From Hirschia baltica ATCC 49814 (GTDB taxonomy: Bacteria; Pseudomonadota; Alphaproteobacteria; Caulobacterales; Hyphomonadaceae): DNA of 64,000 bases. A model generated the notes under the pieces. The model made no database searches, had not been told where the DNA came from, and worked only from the letters and a program-made list of their open reading frames with translations. Every line of letters begins with the position of its first letter. Position 1 is the stretch's first letter. The DNA lies in contig NC_012982.1 of NCBI RefSeq assembly GCF_000023785.1, positions 1,612,001 through 1,676,000 on the forward strand. The letters run 5' to 3'. This document shows, one piece after another, positions 7,599 to 15,833 of the stretch. The translations under genes were made by a program, and so were the position numbers.

Positions 7599-8951
7599 TC
7601 AGACCTTGATTGTAAGTCCGTCTGCAAGAGTGTTCTGTGTGGCACGTGCTGCCGGCCATAAAGACATAACTGCCGATAGCAATGTTACAATTATGATGGT
7701 TGCAAATTCCAACACACCGATCTGCATACCAATTAACGTCAATCCAAATTGAGCACCGATTATTGGGGCCACAAAGAATAAAATGGAATGAATGAGGGCT
7801 ACGCCTAAAACAGCTCCACAAATAGCCAAGAGCATTGCTTCAGTTATTATCAATGCAAATATATGGACTGGACCAGCACCAAGAGCGCGCAGAATTGCCA
7901 TTTCTCTGCGACGTTCTTTGAGGCTTGTAAATATTGTAATCAAGATAGTCGCTAGCCCTACAATGACAACGAAAAATGATATTGCGCTTAGCGCTTTTTC
8001 CGCTGAACCGACAATGCTCCAAAGAGAGGAGAGTGTCATTCCTGGAATAATGGAGAGAAGTGCTTCATTTGGGTATGTATTGACTTCGCGATTGAACCTG
8101 AGGACAGCAGCACGCGATTTTAACCCGATAAATGCTGCATTTATTGTATCTGGTTCAACATGTTTGTGTTCTACTTCATGCTCATGCTCATGCTCATGCT
8201 CATGCTCATGCTCATGCTCATGCTCATGCTCATGCTCATGCTCAGTGTGGTGCTCATCGCGGCTTTCTACGTCATCATCATGGGTAGCGTGAGCTGAAGC
8301 AGGCGTTGAGTGCATCGTCTCTATTGCTTCAAGGCTCACATGAATTGTTTTATCTACCGGTGTTCCTGTGGGCGCTAAAATCCCTACGACCGTGAAGGCG
8401 TGTTCATCATGATTATGGAATGAAACATCACCTATCCCATGCGAAAGAATGATTTTTTTACCCAGACCATAATCCAGACGACGTGCAATATCTGACCCTA
8501 TGACAACATCAAGTTTGTGTGGGTTGAAAAGTTCACCAGTTTTGAGTGCTAGGTTCTGGCTGTTGCCATATTTGTAGTGCTCAAAATAATCTAAAGATGT
8601 GCCCAGCACACGGTAGCCGCGGTGACTATCGCCAAGAGATATGGGAATTGACCATGCGACATCAAGCCTATGGGCAATAGCTTCATATGAATCCCAAGAC
8701 ATTGGACTTGTGGCATCACCAATTCTGAAAACAGAAAACAGCAAGAGATTGATTGGCCCTGTTCTGCCGCCAACTATAGCGTCGACTCCAGATATTGTGT
8801 TTTCAAAACTAGCACGAGCTGAATGTCTCGATTTTTCGACCCCTACAAAAAGTGCAACGCTCAATGAGACCGCTATGATTGTGAGTAATGCCGTTGTTTT
8901 TCGGGCTAGAATGCTTTTCCAAGCGAGATTTAGAATGGTTGTGCGGTTCAT
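7599..8951 (-). CDS. MacB/FtsX-type ABC permease with a Glu-His repeat periplasmic loop
   Basis: A protein of 450 residues with one N-terminal membrane segment (about 18-38), a large extracytoplasmic region, and three C-terminal membrane segments from about residue 315 onward, the usual FtsX/LolE/MacB layout. In the periplasmic part, residues about 236-259 are an almost uninterrupted Glu-His dipeptide run, flanked by more His, Asp and Glu (HATHDDDVESRDEHHTEH before; EVEHKHVEP after). Such tracts bind Zn2+ and similar ions in many transporters. ATG at 8951 overlaps the ATPase stop by 4 bp, so the two are co-translated. The overall role is probably zinc-linked transport or mobilisation, given the ZIP gene and Zur-like site nearby; direction and cargo are unproven. 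Confidence 0.88.
   Translation of the reverse strand: MNRTTILNLAWKSILARKTTALLTIIAVSLSVALFVGVEKSRHSARASFENTISGVDAIVGGRTGPINLLLFSVFRIGDATSPMSWDSYEAIAHRLDVAWSIPISLGDSHRGYRVLGTSLDYFEHYKYGNSQNLALKTGELFNPHKLDVVIGSDIARRLDYGLGKKIILSHGIGDVSFHNHDEHAFTVVGILAPTGTPVDKTIHVSLEAIETMHSTPASAHATHDDDVESRDEHHTEHEHEHEHEHEHEHEHEHEHEHEVEHKHVEPDTINAAFIGLKSRAAVLRFNREVNTYPNEALLSIIPGMTLSSLWSIVGSAEKALSAISFFVVIVGLATILITIFTSLKERRREMAILRALGAGPVHIFALIITEAMLLAICGAVLGVALIHSILFFVAPIIGAQFGLTLIGMQIGVLEFATIIIVTLLSAVMSLWPAARATQNTLADGLTIKV
8176..8244 (-). repeat. Hexanucleotide microsatellite, about 11.5 copies, coding (Glu-His)n
   Basis: The plus-strand unit CTCATG is repeated essentially without error from 8176 to 8244. It is read on the minus strand as alternating GAG and CAT codons. 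Because the unit is 6 bp, copy-number changes add or remove Glu-His pairs without shifting the frame. Confidence 0.97.
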
Positions 8952-9664
8952 TGTATCAACTCTCCCGAGAATTGATTGATTTGAGAGAGGTCGATAATGT
9001 GTTCAAACTGATTAGCTAAGCTTTCATCATGGCTCACAAATAACAATGTTGAATTATGAGTTGTGGTTATTTCCGATAACAGATTTATAAAGCTATCTCG
9101 GTTCTTTGTATCAAGTGCTGAAGTTGGCTCGTCCGCGATAACCAGATTGGGCCCACCAATAAGCGCACGGGCAGCTGCAACCCTTTGTTGTTGACCGACG
9201 GAGAGTTCTGAGACTGGCCGGCTCCAATATATATTAGGATCTAACCCAAGTTGATTGAGGAGGTCCTTGCCAGATTCTTCAATCGTGCCATTCGCTATTT
9301 TAGCAGTGCGGGCACGGGATTTAGAAAAACGACATGGGAGGCAGATATTTTCACATATCGAAAGATAAGGAAGTAAATTGAACATTTGAAAAATTATTCC
9401 CATCTGTTCTGCTCTAAACTTATCTCGTTTGGAGGAGGAATAATCCACGATATTCTCTTGGAAAACTTCAATTGAGCCAGATTGCGGTATTAAAATGCCC
9501 GCAATAATCCCGAGTAAAGTTGATTTTCCACTACCGCTATCGCCCTTAAGGAATGTACGACTTCCTTTTTCAATAACTAGACTAGGAATAGCGAGAGTAG
9601 TTTGATCGTTCTTCCAGCCAAATTTCAAGTCGGTGATTCGGATCGCCTCATCTAATGTCGTCAT
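8948..9664 (-). CDS. ABC transporter ATP-binding protein (LolD/MacB-type) of the zinc cluster
   Basis: A cytoplasmic ATPase of about 238 residues that drives the adjacent permease. Walker A is GDSGSGKST, followed by a Q-loop (GIIFQMFNLLPYLS), the ABC signature LSVGQQQRV, Walker B LVIADEPTSALD and the H-loop FVSHD. These are the proportions of the LolD/FtsE/MacB subfamily. An upstream TTG at 9697 is in frame, but ATG at 9664 is preferred because AAAGG lies just before it and it matches the family N-terminus. The stop overlaps the permease start (ATGA). Confidence 0.9.
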   Translation of the reverse strand: MTTLDEAIRITDLKFGWKNDQTTLAIPSLVIEKGSRTFLKGDSGSGKSTLLGIIAGILIPQSGSIEVFQENIVDYSSSKRDKFRAEQMGIIFQMFNLLPYLSICENICLPCRFSKSRARTAKIANGTIEESGKDLLNQLGLDPNIYWSRPVSELSVGQQQRVAAARALIGGPNLVIADEPTSALDTKNRDSFINLLSEITTTHNSTLLFVSHDESLANQFEHIIDLSQINQFSGELIQ

Positions 9665-9745
9665 GCAAATAGCCTTTGGAATATAACAACTTTTCAACGT
9701 AATATTACGGTGCGAGGTATTTGTGGATTGCTCATTTTGTATAGT

Positions 9746-9758
9746 GTTACTATATAAC
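9746..9758. promoter_or_regulatory. Candidate Zur (zinc uptake regulator) box
   Basis: GTTACTATATAAC is a partly symmetric 13-mer matching about 10 of 12 defined positions of the Zur core consensus GTTATANTATAAC as I recall it. It lies midway between the divergent ATPase operon and the ZIP gene, about 80-90 bp from each start, where a single repressor could control both. Assignment is by motif similarity only. Confidence 0.45.
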
Positions 9759-9844
9759 GATTAAATGTGTTAAGGCCATAAATCTATGGTGGCACAAAAC
9801 GACGCAATTCAGTTCAGTAAAAGAAAAAGGGCTCAGTTCAATAC

Positions 9845-10534
9845 GTGGAAAATCTCGTGCATATCTTGGAGAACAAATTCGACATTCCCATAGCTTTATC
9901 ATTTTCAATATTAGCTGGAATAATCTGTTTTCTCGGTATCATGCTGGCAGCATTCAACAGAACTATTGCTGAACGTTTTAGTCATATAGGGGCAATATTA
10001 GCAGGTTTTTTGTTAGGTCTAATTGCTATAACTCATCTTTTGCCTGAGTCTCTTTCATTTGGAATTTTGGCATCTTTATTTATATGCCTAGGGTTTTTGT
10101 TGGGCTTGTATTTGGATAAGGTCGGTCATGTTGATACTCAGCACATTGGGCATGTGACATTAACACCAATAATTGCGATTGCTCTTCATTCCTTTTTAGA
10201 TGGAATGATTTACGTTGTGTCGTTTGGGCATAGTCATGAAGGCGGGATATTTGCTGGCATTGGATTGGTGCTGCATGAACTGCCAGAAGGACTGATTACA
10301 TTTATCTTGTGCTTTTCATTATTGAAACGCCTTATACCTGCATTGACCCTTGCAATTTTCGCAGCAGCTCTCAGCACACCAATGGGTACAATTATTGGCA
10401 ATATCTTGGGGCATCACTGGGGTGAAGCATTCTTGGCTTACGCCTATCCTATTTCTGCAGGACTGGTCAGTTGGGCAAGTATAAGTTTGCTAAAAGAGCA
10501 TGCGGTCAAAATCCTTCCCAATCGAAATAGATAA
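9845..10534 (+). CDS. ZIP-family divalent metal transporter
   Basis: An inner-membrane protein of 229 residues with about eight hydrophobic segments. The ZIP metal-site motifs are present: HSFLDGMIYV (about residues 117-126) in the TM4 position and HELPEGL in the TM5 position, with an intervening HSHEGG. ZIP proteins move Zn2+, Fe2+ or Mn2+ into the cytoplasm. The start is GTG at 9845; no strong ribosome-binding site is seen. It is divergent from the metal-linked ABC operon and shares its upstream region, including the Zur-like site, so zinc import under zinc limitation is the likely role (inference). Confidence 0.87.
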   Translation: MENLVHILENKFDIPIALSFSILAGIICFLGIMLAAFNRTIAERFSHIGAILAGFLLGLIAITHLLPESLSFGILASLFICLGFLLGLYLDKVGHVDTQHIGHVTLTPIIAIALHSFLDGMIYVVSFGHSHEGGIFAGIGLVLHELPEGLITFILCFSLLKRLIPALTLAIFAAALSTPMGTIIGNILGHHWGEAFLAYAYPISAGLVSWASISLLKEHAVKILPNRNR

Positions 10535-10540
10535 AGCCCT

Positions 10541-10906
10541 TCAAAGTGCTTTTGTAAGAGCAGTTATAATTCCTGCAACTAGGGCGTCTTTTTGTCGTTC
10601 TATTAGCGGAAGTTCTTTATAAGGTATCAATAAAGGATGTGTTTTGGCTTTTTGGTCCTTTATCGGCCCATAAACCCATCCATTGTCTTTTTTTTCTTGC
10701 ATCCATTGATCATGCTGGGCGGATTCTGACGCATCTGGATTCTCAATTCTAAATCGGGCCCCTTCAACAGAAGCTTTTTTCATCCAGTTGGGAGCTTTTT
10801 TCCAATGAGGGATTGCTTCTTGGTTGTGCGCAGCTTGGAAAGCTCTCACCGCTTCATGCATAACACGAGCAATGACTAATATTTCAGCTTCGGAATCTTG
10901 GACCAT
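10541..10906 (-). CDS. Small RyR-domain protein
   Basis: A protein of 121 residues that is essentially a single RyR (ryanodine-receptor repeat) domain: IARVMHEAVRAFQ near residues 12-24, then GWVYGPIKDQKAKTHPLLIPY (about 76-96) and a KDAL helix. RyR domains were named from eukaryotic Ca2+-release channels and occur in scattered bacterial proteins with poorly known roles, possibly ligand sensing. ATG at 10906 has a good AAGGAG site 6 bases upstream. It is divergent from the 606-residue RyR-domain membrane protein, 143 bp away, and the two are probably functionally linked. No signal peptide or membrane segment is seen. Confidence 0.75.
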   Translation of the reverse strand: MVQDSEAEILVIARVMHEAVRAFQAAHNQEAIPHWKKAPNWMKKASVEGARFRIENPDASESAQHDQWMQEKKDNGWVYGPIKDQKAKTHPLLIPYKELPLIERQKDALVAGIITALTKAL

Positions 10907-11049
10907 AAAAGCTCCTTGAGAATATTTTCGTCTTGACGATATATTGATTCAGCTAAACTCTGAAGATGAAGAGACGAGTGCTGACTATATGTATGATATA
11001 CTGAATAAATTCGTTTTATTTTAGTCGATCTTAAATCCGCGTTGGGATA

Positions 11050-12870
11050 GTGATGCTTTTTGTTAGATTTATTCTGCGTCGATTTGAAAGTCTTGGACTT
11101 CACCGGTCTGCATTTCTTTACTGGATTTTGTTAGTAATTGTATCTTCAGTTTCCATTGTGTGTGGTTATTTGGGGTGGATGAATTGGCAGCTTGATCCGA
11201 GTAGTGGAGGCTTTGTGCCGCGAAGCCATGAAGACAGAAACTGGCAAACGATAATCGAAGCTGTGCAATTGAGCGTAAAGTCTATTTTTGCGTCAGATAT
11301 TTATATTTCCACTTCTCTTCAAGATATGCCTCCCAAGCTTCAAATAGCACGCCTATTTGGTTCATTTGCTTTTGTATTGATGTTTGGAAGAATTTTTATT
11401 TTTGCGCTCGGCGGCAAAGCATCAAGATTGTTTATGTGGGCGAGAAAAAATCATGATGTCGTTTTAGGAGATGATGAACTAGCTGAAAAATATGCAACTC
11501 TTGCAGAAGTTAAAGTCACACATATTACAAATAGTAATGTTGGCCACAACACGCTTAAGCCAGATGGCCGGTTAAAAGTTGATCTTGTCAAAGCGGGAGT
11601 CAGTAGAGCAAGGCGTGTTATTGTAGCGATGTCCAGCGATGTCGAAACATGGTCAGAAGCGCAAAAGATTGCTCATATCTATCCTGACACGGAAATTCTT
11701 GCGCATATTACAGACCCATGGCTTTTGGAACGTATAGGCAAAGCTGATCCTGCAACGCATCTAAAGCCATTCTCTTTTGTCTCTGGTGCGGCGCGAGAGG
11801 TTATGCTTGCTCATCCACCATATCTTTTAGCGCGTCGAAAACAATCCGATGTGCAGCATATTATTATTGTTGGCTTTGGGTATCTTGGGCAAGCATTGGT
11901 GAGAGAGTTTTTGATAACGTCGATATCCAACGCGCCCGCCAGAATGGCTGTAACGATTATCGATCCAGACGCCAAAAAACAATCAGCGGCATTTAAGGCG
12001 CGTCATCCAGGGTTAAGTGATTATGTCGACTTTGCTTTCATGGCAGGTGAACTCACATTGAAGTCTCCGACGATAGAGGCGCATCTGATCCAAAGATGTA
12101 AAGACATGCCTGCATGTGCGGTTTATATCGCACTTGAGGAAGAAGAGCACCCATTGGTCAGCGCTGTTGCAATTAAAGATAGAGCAGAACGAGAAGGATG
12201 GTTTGATGCGCCGATTTTTGTGAATTCAGCTGAAGGTTCTGGATTGAAAAAAGTGCGGCAGGGTGCTGGCAAATTGGGTCAGAAAGCGAATGCCTCTGAC
12301 ACATGCAATTCTCACAATATTTTAAGCGAGTTATCGCTCATTCCTTTTGGATCATGGGAAAACGGGATGGATGGCACTGAGCTTTTAACCCCAGATTATG
12401 ATGAGATACCTCGTAAATTTCATGAGACCTATATAGAGACGCTCAACAAAACCAATAAAGCCAAAGTTCTCTCAAATGACTGGGATTTATTAGAAGAAGA
12501 ATTTCGCGTTGCAAATCGGAGAGTAGCTGGCCACATTAGAGCAACGTTGGATGCAGCTGGGTTTGATCTCAATGCTTGGTTGGAAAAAGGGAGTGAGGGA
12601 GGGCATTCCTATAAATGCACAGATTTGCCCGAAGCTGCTGCCAATTTTCTCGATTTGGACAATGTATATGAAATTGAAAAACTAGCGCAATTGCAGCACA
12701 AACGGTGGATGTTTGATCGGTTGTTGAATGGTTGGAAATATGACCCAGTTCGAAACAATCAAGCAAGACTGCATAACTGTCTTGTCGAGTATGATCAGTT
12801 AGATGAAAGTACGAAGGAACAAGATCGTGCTATGGTTCGTCAAATAGCAAGCATCATTCGTTCAGTTTAA
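11050..12870 (+). CDS. Two-TM protein with tandem Rossmann (TrkA-N/RCK-like) domains and a C-terminal RyR domain
   Basis: A protein of 606 residues. There are hydrophobic segments at about 20-42 and 103-121 with an extracytoplasmic stretch between. A first, degenerate nucleotide-binding-like domain spans about 135-240, and a second Rossmann domain begins at IIIVGFGYLGQALV (271-284, GxGxxG) with an acidic residue after strand 2 (TIIDPD), as in NAD-binding RCK domains. A C-terminal RyR domain lies at about 540-606 (LAQLQHKRW, LNGWKYDPVRNNQARLH). The layout recalls ligand-gated K+ channel subunits, but I see no TVGYG selectivity filter between the two membrane segments. It starts at GTG 11050 or ATG 11053. 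Divergent from the small RyR protein. Function unknown; a ligand-controlled membrane effector or transporter is one hypothesis. Confidence 0.78.
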   Translation: MMLFVRFILRRFESLGLHRSAFLYWILLVIVSSVSIVCGYLGWMNWQLDPSSGGFVPRSHEDRNWQTIIEAVQLSVKSIFASDIYISTSLQDMPPKLQIARLFGSFAFVLMFGRIFIFALGGKASRLFMWARKNHDVVLGDDELAEKYATLAEVKVTHITNSNVGHNTLKPDGRLKVDLVKAGVSRARRVIVAMSSDVETWSEAQKIAHIYPDTEILAHITDPWLLERIGKADPATHLKPFSFVSGAAREVMLAHPPYLLARRKQSDVQHIIIVGFGYLGQALVREFLITSISNAPARMAVTIIDPDAKKQSAAFKARHPGLSDYVDFAFMAGELTLKSPTIEAHLIQRCKDMPACAVYIALEEEEHPLVSAVAIKDRAEREGWFDAPIFVNSAEGSGLKKVRQGAGKLGQKANASDTCNSHNILSELSLIPFGSWENGMDGTELLTPDYDEIPRKFHETYIETLNKTNKAKVLSNDWDLLEEEFRVANRRVAGHIRATLDAAGFDLNAWLEKGSEGGHSYKCTDLPEAAANFLDLDNVYEIEKLAQLQHKRWMFDRLLNGWKYDPVRNNQARLHNCLVEYDQLDESTKEQDRAMVRQIASIIRSV

Positions 12871-12912
12871 AATGTAATCATCTATGATGAAATAGAGTGA
12901 AATCCATAAATA

Positions 12913-13164
12913 CTAAGCCACTCGACGTAGTTTCGGACCATTTGGTCGAGGCACCGGTTTGTTTCCTGAGCCATCATTTGGAATCAGAATTTCGTGATCA
13001 TTCATCGGTGATCTGGCTGACACACCGAAGGTCTCCAGAGCATTGATAGCTGCTTCCAGGTCTGCAAGCGCTATGCGCCATACTGGAAGACCTTCTATTT
13101 CTTCATCAGGGTTTTCACCCAGAAAAGCACAGTATCGCCGTGCTAAGACCTCGTATGATTTCAT
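12913..13164 (-). CDS. Hypothetical protein, 83 residues
   Basis: A small soluble protein (MKSYEVLARRYCAFLGENPD...) with a mixed helical first half and a proline- and asparagine-rich basic tail (PVPRPNGPKLRRVA). ATG at 13164 follows a GGGGG tract that could act as a ribosome-binding site. It is convergent with the RyR membrane-protein gene. I do not recognise a family. It is supported by start context and reasonable codon use only. Confidence 0.5.
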   Translation of the reverse strand: MKSYEVLARRYCAFLGENPDEEIEGLPVWRIALADLEAAINALETFGVSARSPMNDHEILIPNDGSGNKPVPRPNGPKLRRVA

Positions 13165-13373
13165 TTCAATCCCCCATATGATTGGATTTAGCCAAAACTA
13201 TTTAGGGGTCAGAATGAACTCAGGTAGTTTTCGTAATCTTAATAAGACGGAATCAATTTTAAATTTTAATGATTAAATGCAGTAGAGGTCTGCAAAATCG
13301 TTTTCCATCAATATGTTGTGCGCGATTAATATGATGAAAACAAATTTCAATATTCCACTGAAACGCATAATTT

Positions 13374-14441
13374 CTACTGTTTGGGGATGGGACGCCCGTA
13401 ATAATCGCGTTCAACGACTTCCCGTGATGCACTTGATTCTTCCGTTGAAATTGTTTCTGCATCAGTGCCTAAATCAGGTGTTGGAGCAGTCGTACCATTG
13501 GTCTTGTTAGGTGCCGTCATACGATTTGCACCACCGCGTTCTTCTTTGGCATCGCTTAGAACATCGTTCAGCCCTAGCTCTTTGGCTGTGAAGGCCACAA
13601 GACCACCAGATTTGCACAGCATTTCAACAACATTTTGGCGTGTTTGAAGTTCAATCATACGCATGACTGCTTTGCGGACTTCTGGGTCTCTATTCGCAAG
13701 TGTGTCTGCAAGTTTATCTATGTGTTGTTGGTCAATCCAAATCGGACCAATAGGGCGACCATCAGGCCCAGACTGCGCAGCTTGCGCCTCAGCCATTGTA
13801 TCAACTTCAACAAAAGAGAAATTGGCTTCGTATATTTTTATACCAAGCGGCATGCCATTTAGCATGTTTCCATCTTTGGATTCTTCTTCAATTTCCCGTA
13901 AGGACTGTGTGACAGCTTGTTCAATACGAGTTTGTTGCGCGCGAATATCTTCGTCATTGCATCGTGTAATTTCGTTATCAAATAGATTTTCAATGCGGTT
14001 GGCAAAAGTAGCACCAAAATTATCTAATTGGCTGGAAATATGGATACGTTCAATGTCCAGACGAAAGACAACATTGGCTGTTATTTCCAATTGGTGACGG
14101 TCGAGCGTTAAACTTCTAAATGGCTTGGGTGTACAAGTGTTTACAGTCAATGAAATTCGACCCGTACGTCGATTTACAAGAGATTTTGTGAAAAACTCAC
14201 CAGTCTGTGATTTGCGCGAAGGGTAAGTGATATCAGGAGCATCTTTGTCTCGTAAAACTGACATTTTCGGGTCCCACAGTGTCGCTGGTTCCCTGAGCGC
14301 GCCGACTATCTCGCCCTGAGATTGGACCACATAGGTGTGGTTTGGGTTTGCATCAAATGTGCGGGAGGCTCGGTAAATCAGGAGACCGATCAATACTAAC
14401 AAAAGTACTGCGCAAACTAATACCAGAATTGTCATTACCAT
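13374..14441 (-). CDS. SPFH/Band-7 domain membrane-anchored protein
   Basis: A protein of 355 residues with one N-terminal membrane anchor (about residues 3-23) followed by an SPFH (prohibitin/stomatin) type domain: VNRRTGRISLTVNTCTPKPF, LEITANVVFRLDIERI, then a helical region with an EEESKDGNMLNGMPLGIKIYE turn, where the end of the domain usually sits. The C-terminal about 70 residues are low-complexity and Thr/Ser/Glu-rich (APTPDLGTDAETISTEESS). Such proteins form membrane-associated oligomers and influence protein quality control or membrane organisation. No NfeD-type partner gene is adjacent. Start at ATG 14441, or ATG 14435 two codons later. Confidence 0.75.
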   Translation of the reverse strand: MVMTILVLVCAVLLLVLIGLLIYRASRTFDANPNHTYVVQSQGEIVGALREPATLWDPKMSVLRDKDAPDITYPSRKSQTGEFFTKSLVNRRTGRISLTVNTCTPKPFRSLTLDRHQLEITANVVFRLDIERIHISSQLDNFGATFANRIENLFDNEITRCNDEDIRAQQTRIEQAVTQSLREIEEESKDGNMLNGMPLGIKIYEANFSFVEVDTMAEAQAAQSGPDGRPIGPIWIDQQHIDKLADTLANRDPEVRKAVMRMIELQTRQNVVEMLCKSGGLVAFTAKELGLNDVLSDAKEERGGANRMTAPNKTNGTTAPTPDLGTDAETISTEESSASREVVERDYYGRPIPKQ

Positions 14442-14561
14442 GTTGGTGATGTCCCATTTGCAACAATTATTAAAAACCCATTAATCGGCACGGTACAACT
14501 GCTAAAGCGGATGTTCAATCGCTTTCGTGTTTTAGCCGAGAATTAACACAGTTCTAATCTC

Positions 14562-15743
14562 CTAATTGGGGTTTTCTGCTTTGTATTTGTATAGCCAGTC
14601 TTGGCGGTTGTTTATAAAATTAGGAAATAATCGGGCAGCAATCTGTATTGGTTTGTAATGAATTAATCGGGATATTGGTTGGCCGTGATGGAATAAGTTC
14701 ATATTCGCACGGGCTCCCGCTTGGACGCGGCTGGTTCGCGGCTTTCTTATTTTCTCAAAAGTTTTAAGGGCTTCAGACCAAGAATAATTTTCTAAACATG
14801 CGGCAAGAATTTCCGCATCTTCAATGCCCATAACTGCGCCTTGCGCCAAGAACGGAAGCATAGGGTGTGCAGCGTCTCCTAACACGACCAATCGACCGTT
14901 TGTCCAAGTTTTTAATGGCATTCGATCGTGCAATGCCCATTTAAAACATGAATCAATAGATTGGGTGAGTGTTCGTATTTCTGGAGCAAAGCTCGAGAAA
15001 TCTTGAATTAAATCTTGCGGATTGCCGCGTTCTGTCCAGCTCTCTTTTTGCCAACTTTCTTGTTCAACAACTCCGACAAAATTTACAAGCTCACCTGATC
15101 TTAGGTAGTAAGTCACAGCATGTCGTTTATCACCAGTCCAAACGGTAGCCGACGGAGGAATTAAGTCCTTGGGCAAATCTTTGGTTGGAATGACGGCCCT
15201 CCAAGCGAGATTACCTGTGAAACGAGCGGTGTTTTTTCCTACAATGTGTTCGCGAACGATAGAATGAATACCGTCAGCACCAATTACAACATCTCCATTA
15301 TACACGGCCCCGTTAGAACAGGTGACTGAAGCGCTTTCCCCATTCTCGACAAGCTTTACGACTTTGTGGTCAGTATAAATTTCGCATTTGGAAGAATTTT
15401 TGACTTCTTTTTCTAAGATTGAAAGAAGGTCAGCTCTATGGATATGAAGATAGGGTGAGCCGTACTTTGTCTCAGTGTCAGTTAGAGGAATTGAAAAAAC
15501 GTTTTTACCTGAATGACCCAGCTTCATATCAAGCGATTTAGGTCTAAATGCTAAATCTTCTAACTGTGTTTGAAGCCCCAGCTTATATAGGACGCGGGTG
15601 CCGTTAGGGCTTAGCTGAAGGCCCGCTCCAACTTCTTTAAATTCTGAAGCCTGTTCGAATATGACAACATGCATACCGCGTTCAGCGCAGCATAATGCTG
15701 TCGTCAATCCGGCTATTCCGCCACCTATAACCAATACTTTCAA
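14562..15743 (-). CDS. FAD-dependent aromatic-ring hydroxylase-like monooxygenase
   Basis: A protein of 393 residues of the p-hydroxybenzoate hydroxylase superfamily (salicylate / 3-hydroxybenzoate 6-hydroxylase type). The three FAD motifs are clear: GGGIAGLTTALCCAERG at the N-terminus, the DG motif VVIGADGIHSIVR near residue 155-167, and the GD motif RLVVLGDAAHPMLPFLAQG near 285-303. The start is TTG at 15743, chosen because a strong AGGAGGAG site lies about 6 bases upstream. It stands alone between the SPFH gene and the ED operon, with no ring-cleavage gene nearby, so the substrate is not predictable. Confidence 0.85.
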   Translation of the reverse strand: MKVLVIGGGIAGLTTALCCAERGMHVVIFEQASEFKEVGAGLQLSPNGTRVLYKLGLQTQLEDLAFRPKSLDMKLGHSGKNVFSIPLTDTETKYGSPYLHIHRADLLSILEKEVKNSSKCEIYTDHKVVKLVENGESASVTCSNGAVYNGDVVIGADGIHSIVREHIVGKNTARFTGNLAWRAVIPTKDLPKDLIPPSATVWTGDKRHAVTYYLRSGELVNFVGVVEQESWQKESWTERGNPQDLIQDFSSFAPEIRTLTQSIDSCFKWALHDRMPLKTWTNGRLVVLGDAAHPMLPFLAQGAVMGIEDAEILAACLENYSWSEALKTFEKIRKPRTSRVQAGARANMNLFHHGQPISRLIHYKPIQIAARLFPNFINNRQDWLYKYKAENPN

Positions 15744-15833
15744 ACACTCTCCTCCTGAAAAGGTGTGGAATTTGATGTGTTTGCATCAATCGCTTGTGTA
15801 TTGGTCAATGTGGCGAAATGGCTTTCTGTTGAA

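Noticed and set aside
7792-8292. Plus-strand ORF of 166 residues with a long Ser-Cys repeat
   Set aside because: It is the antisense reading of the Glu-His hexanucleotide repeat in the ABC permease; no ribosome-binding site or family resemblance.
10535-10560. AAAGC/GCTTT hairpin after the ZIP gene as a terminator
   Set aside because: The stem is only about 5 bp and lies within the end of the convergent RyR gene.
13663-14097. Plus-strand ORF of 144 residues
   Set aside because: It is antisense to the SPFH gene, with Ser-rich composition typical of shadow frames.
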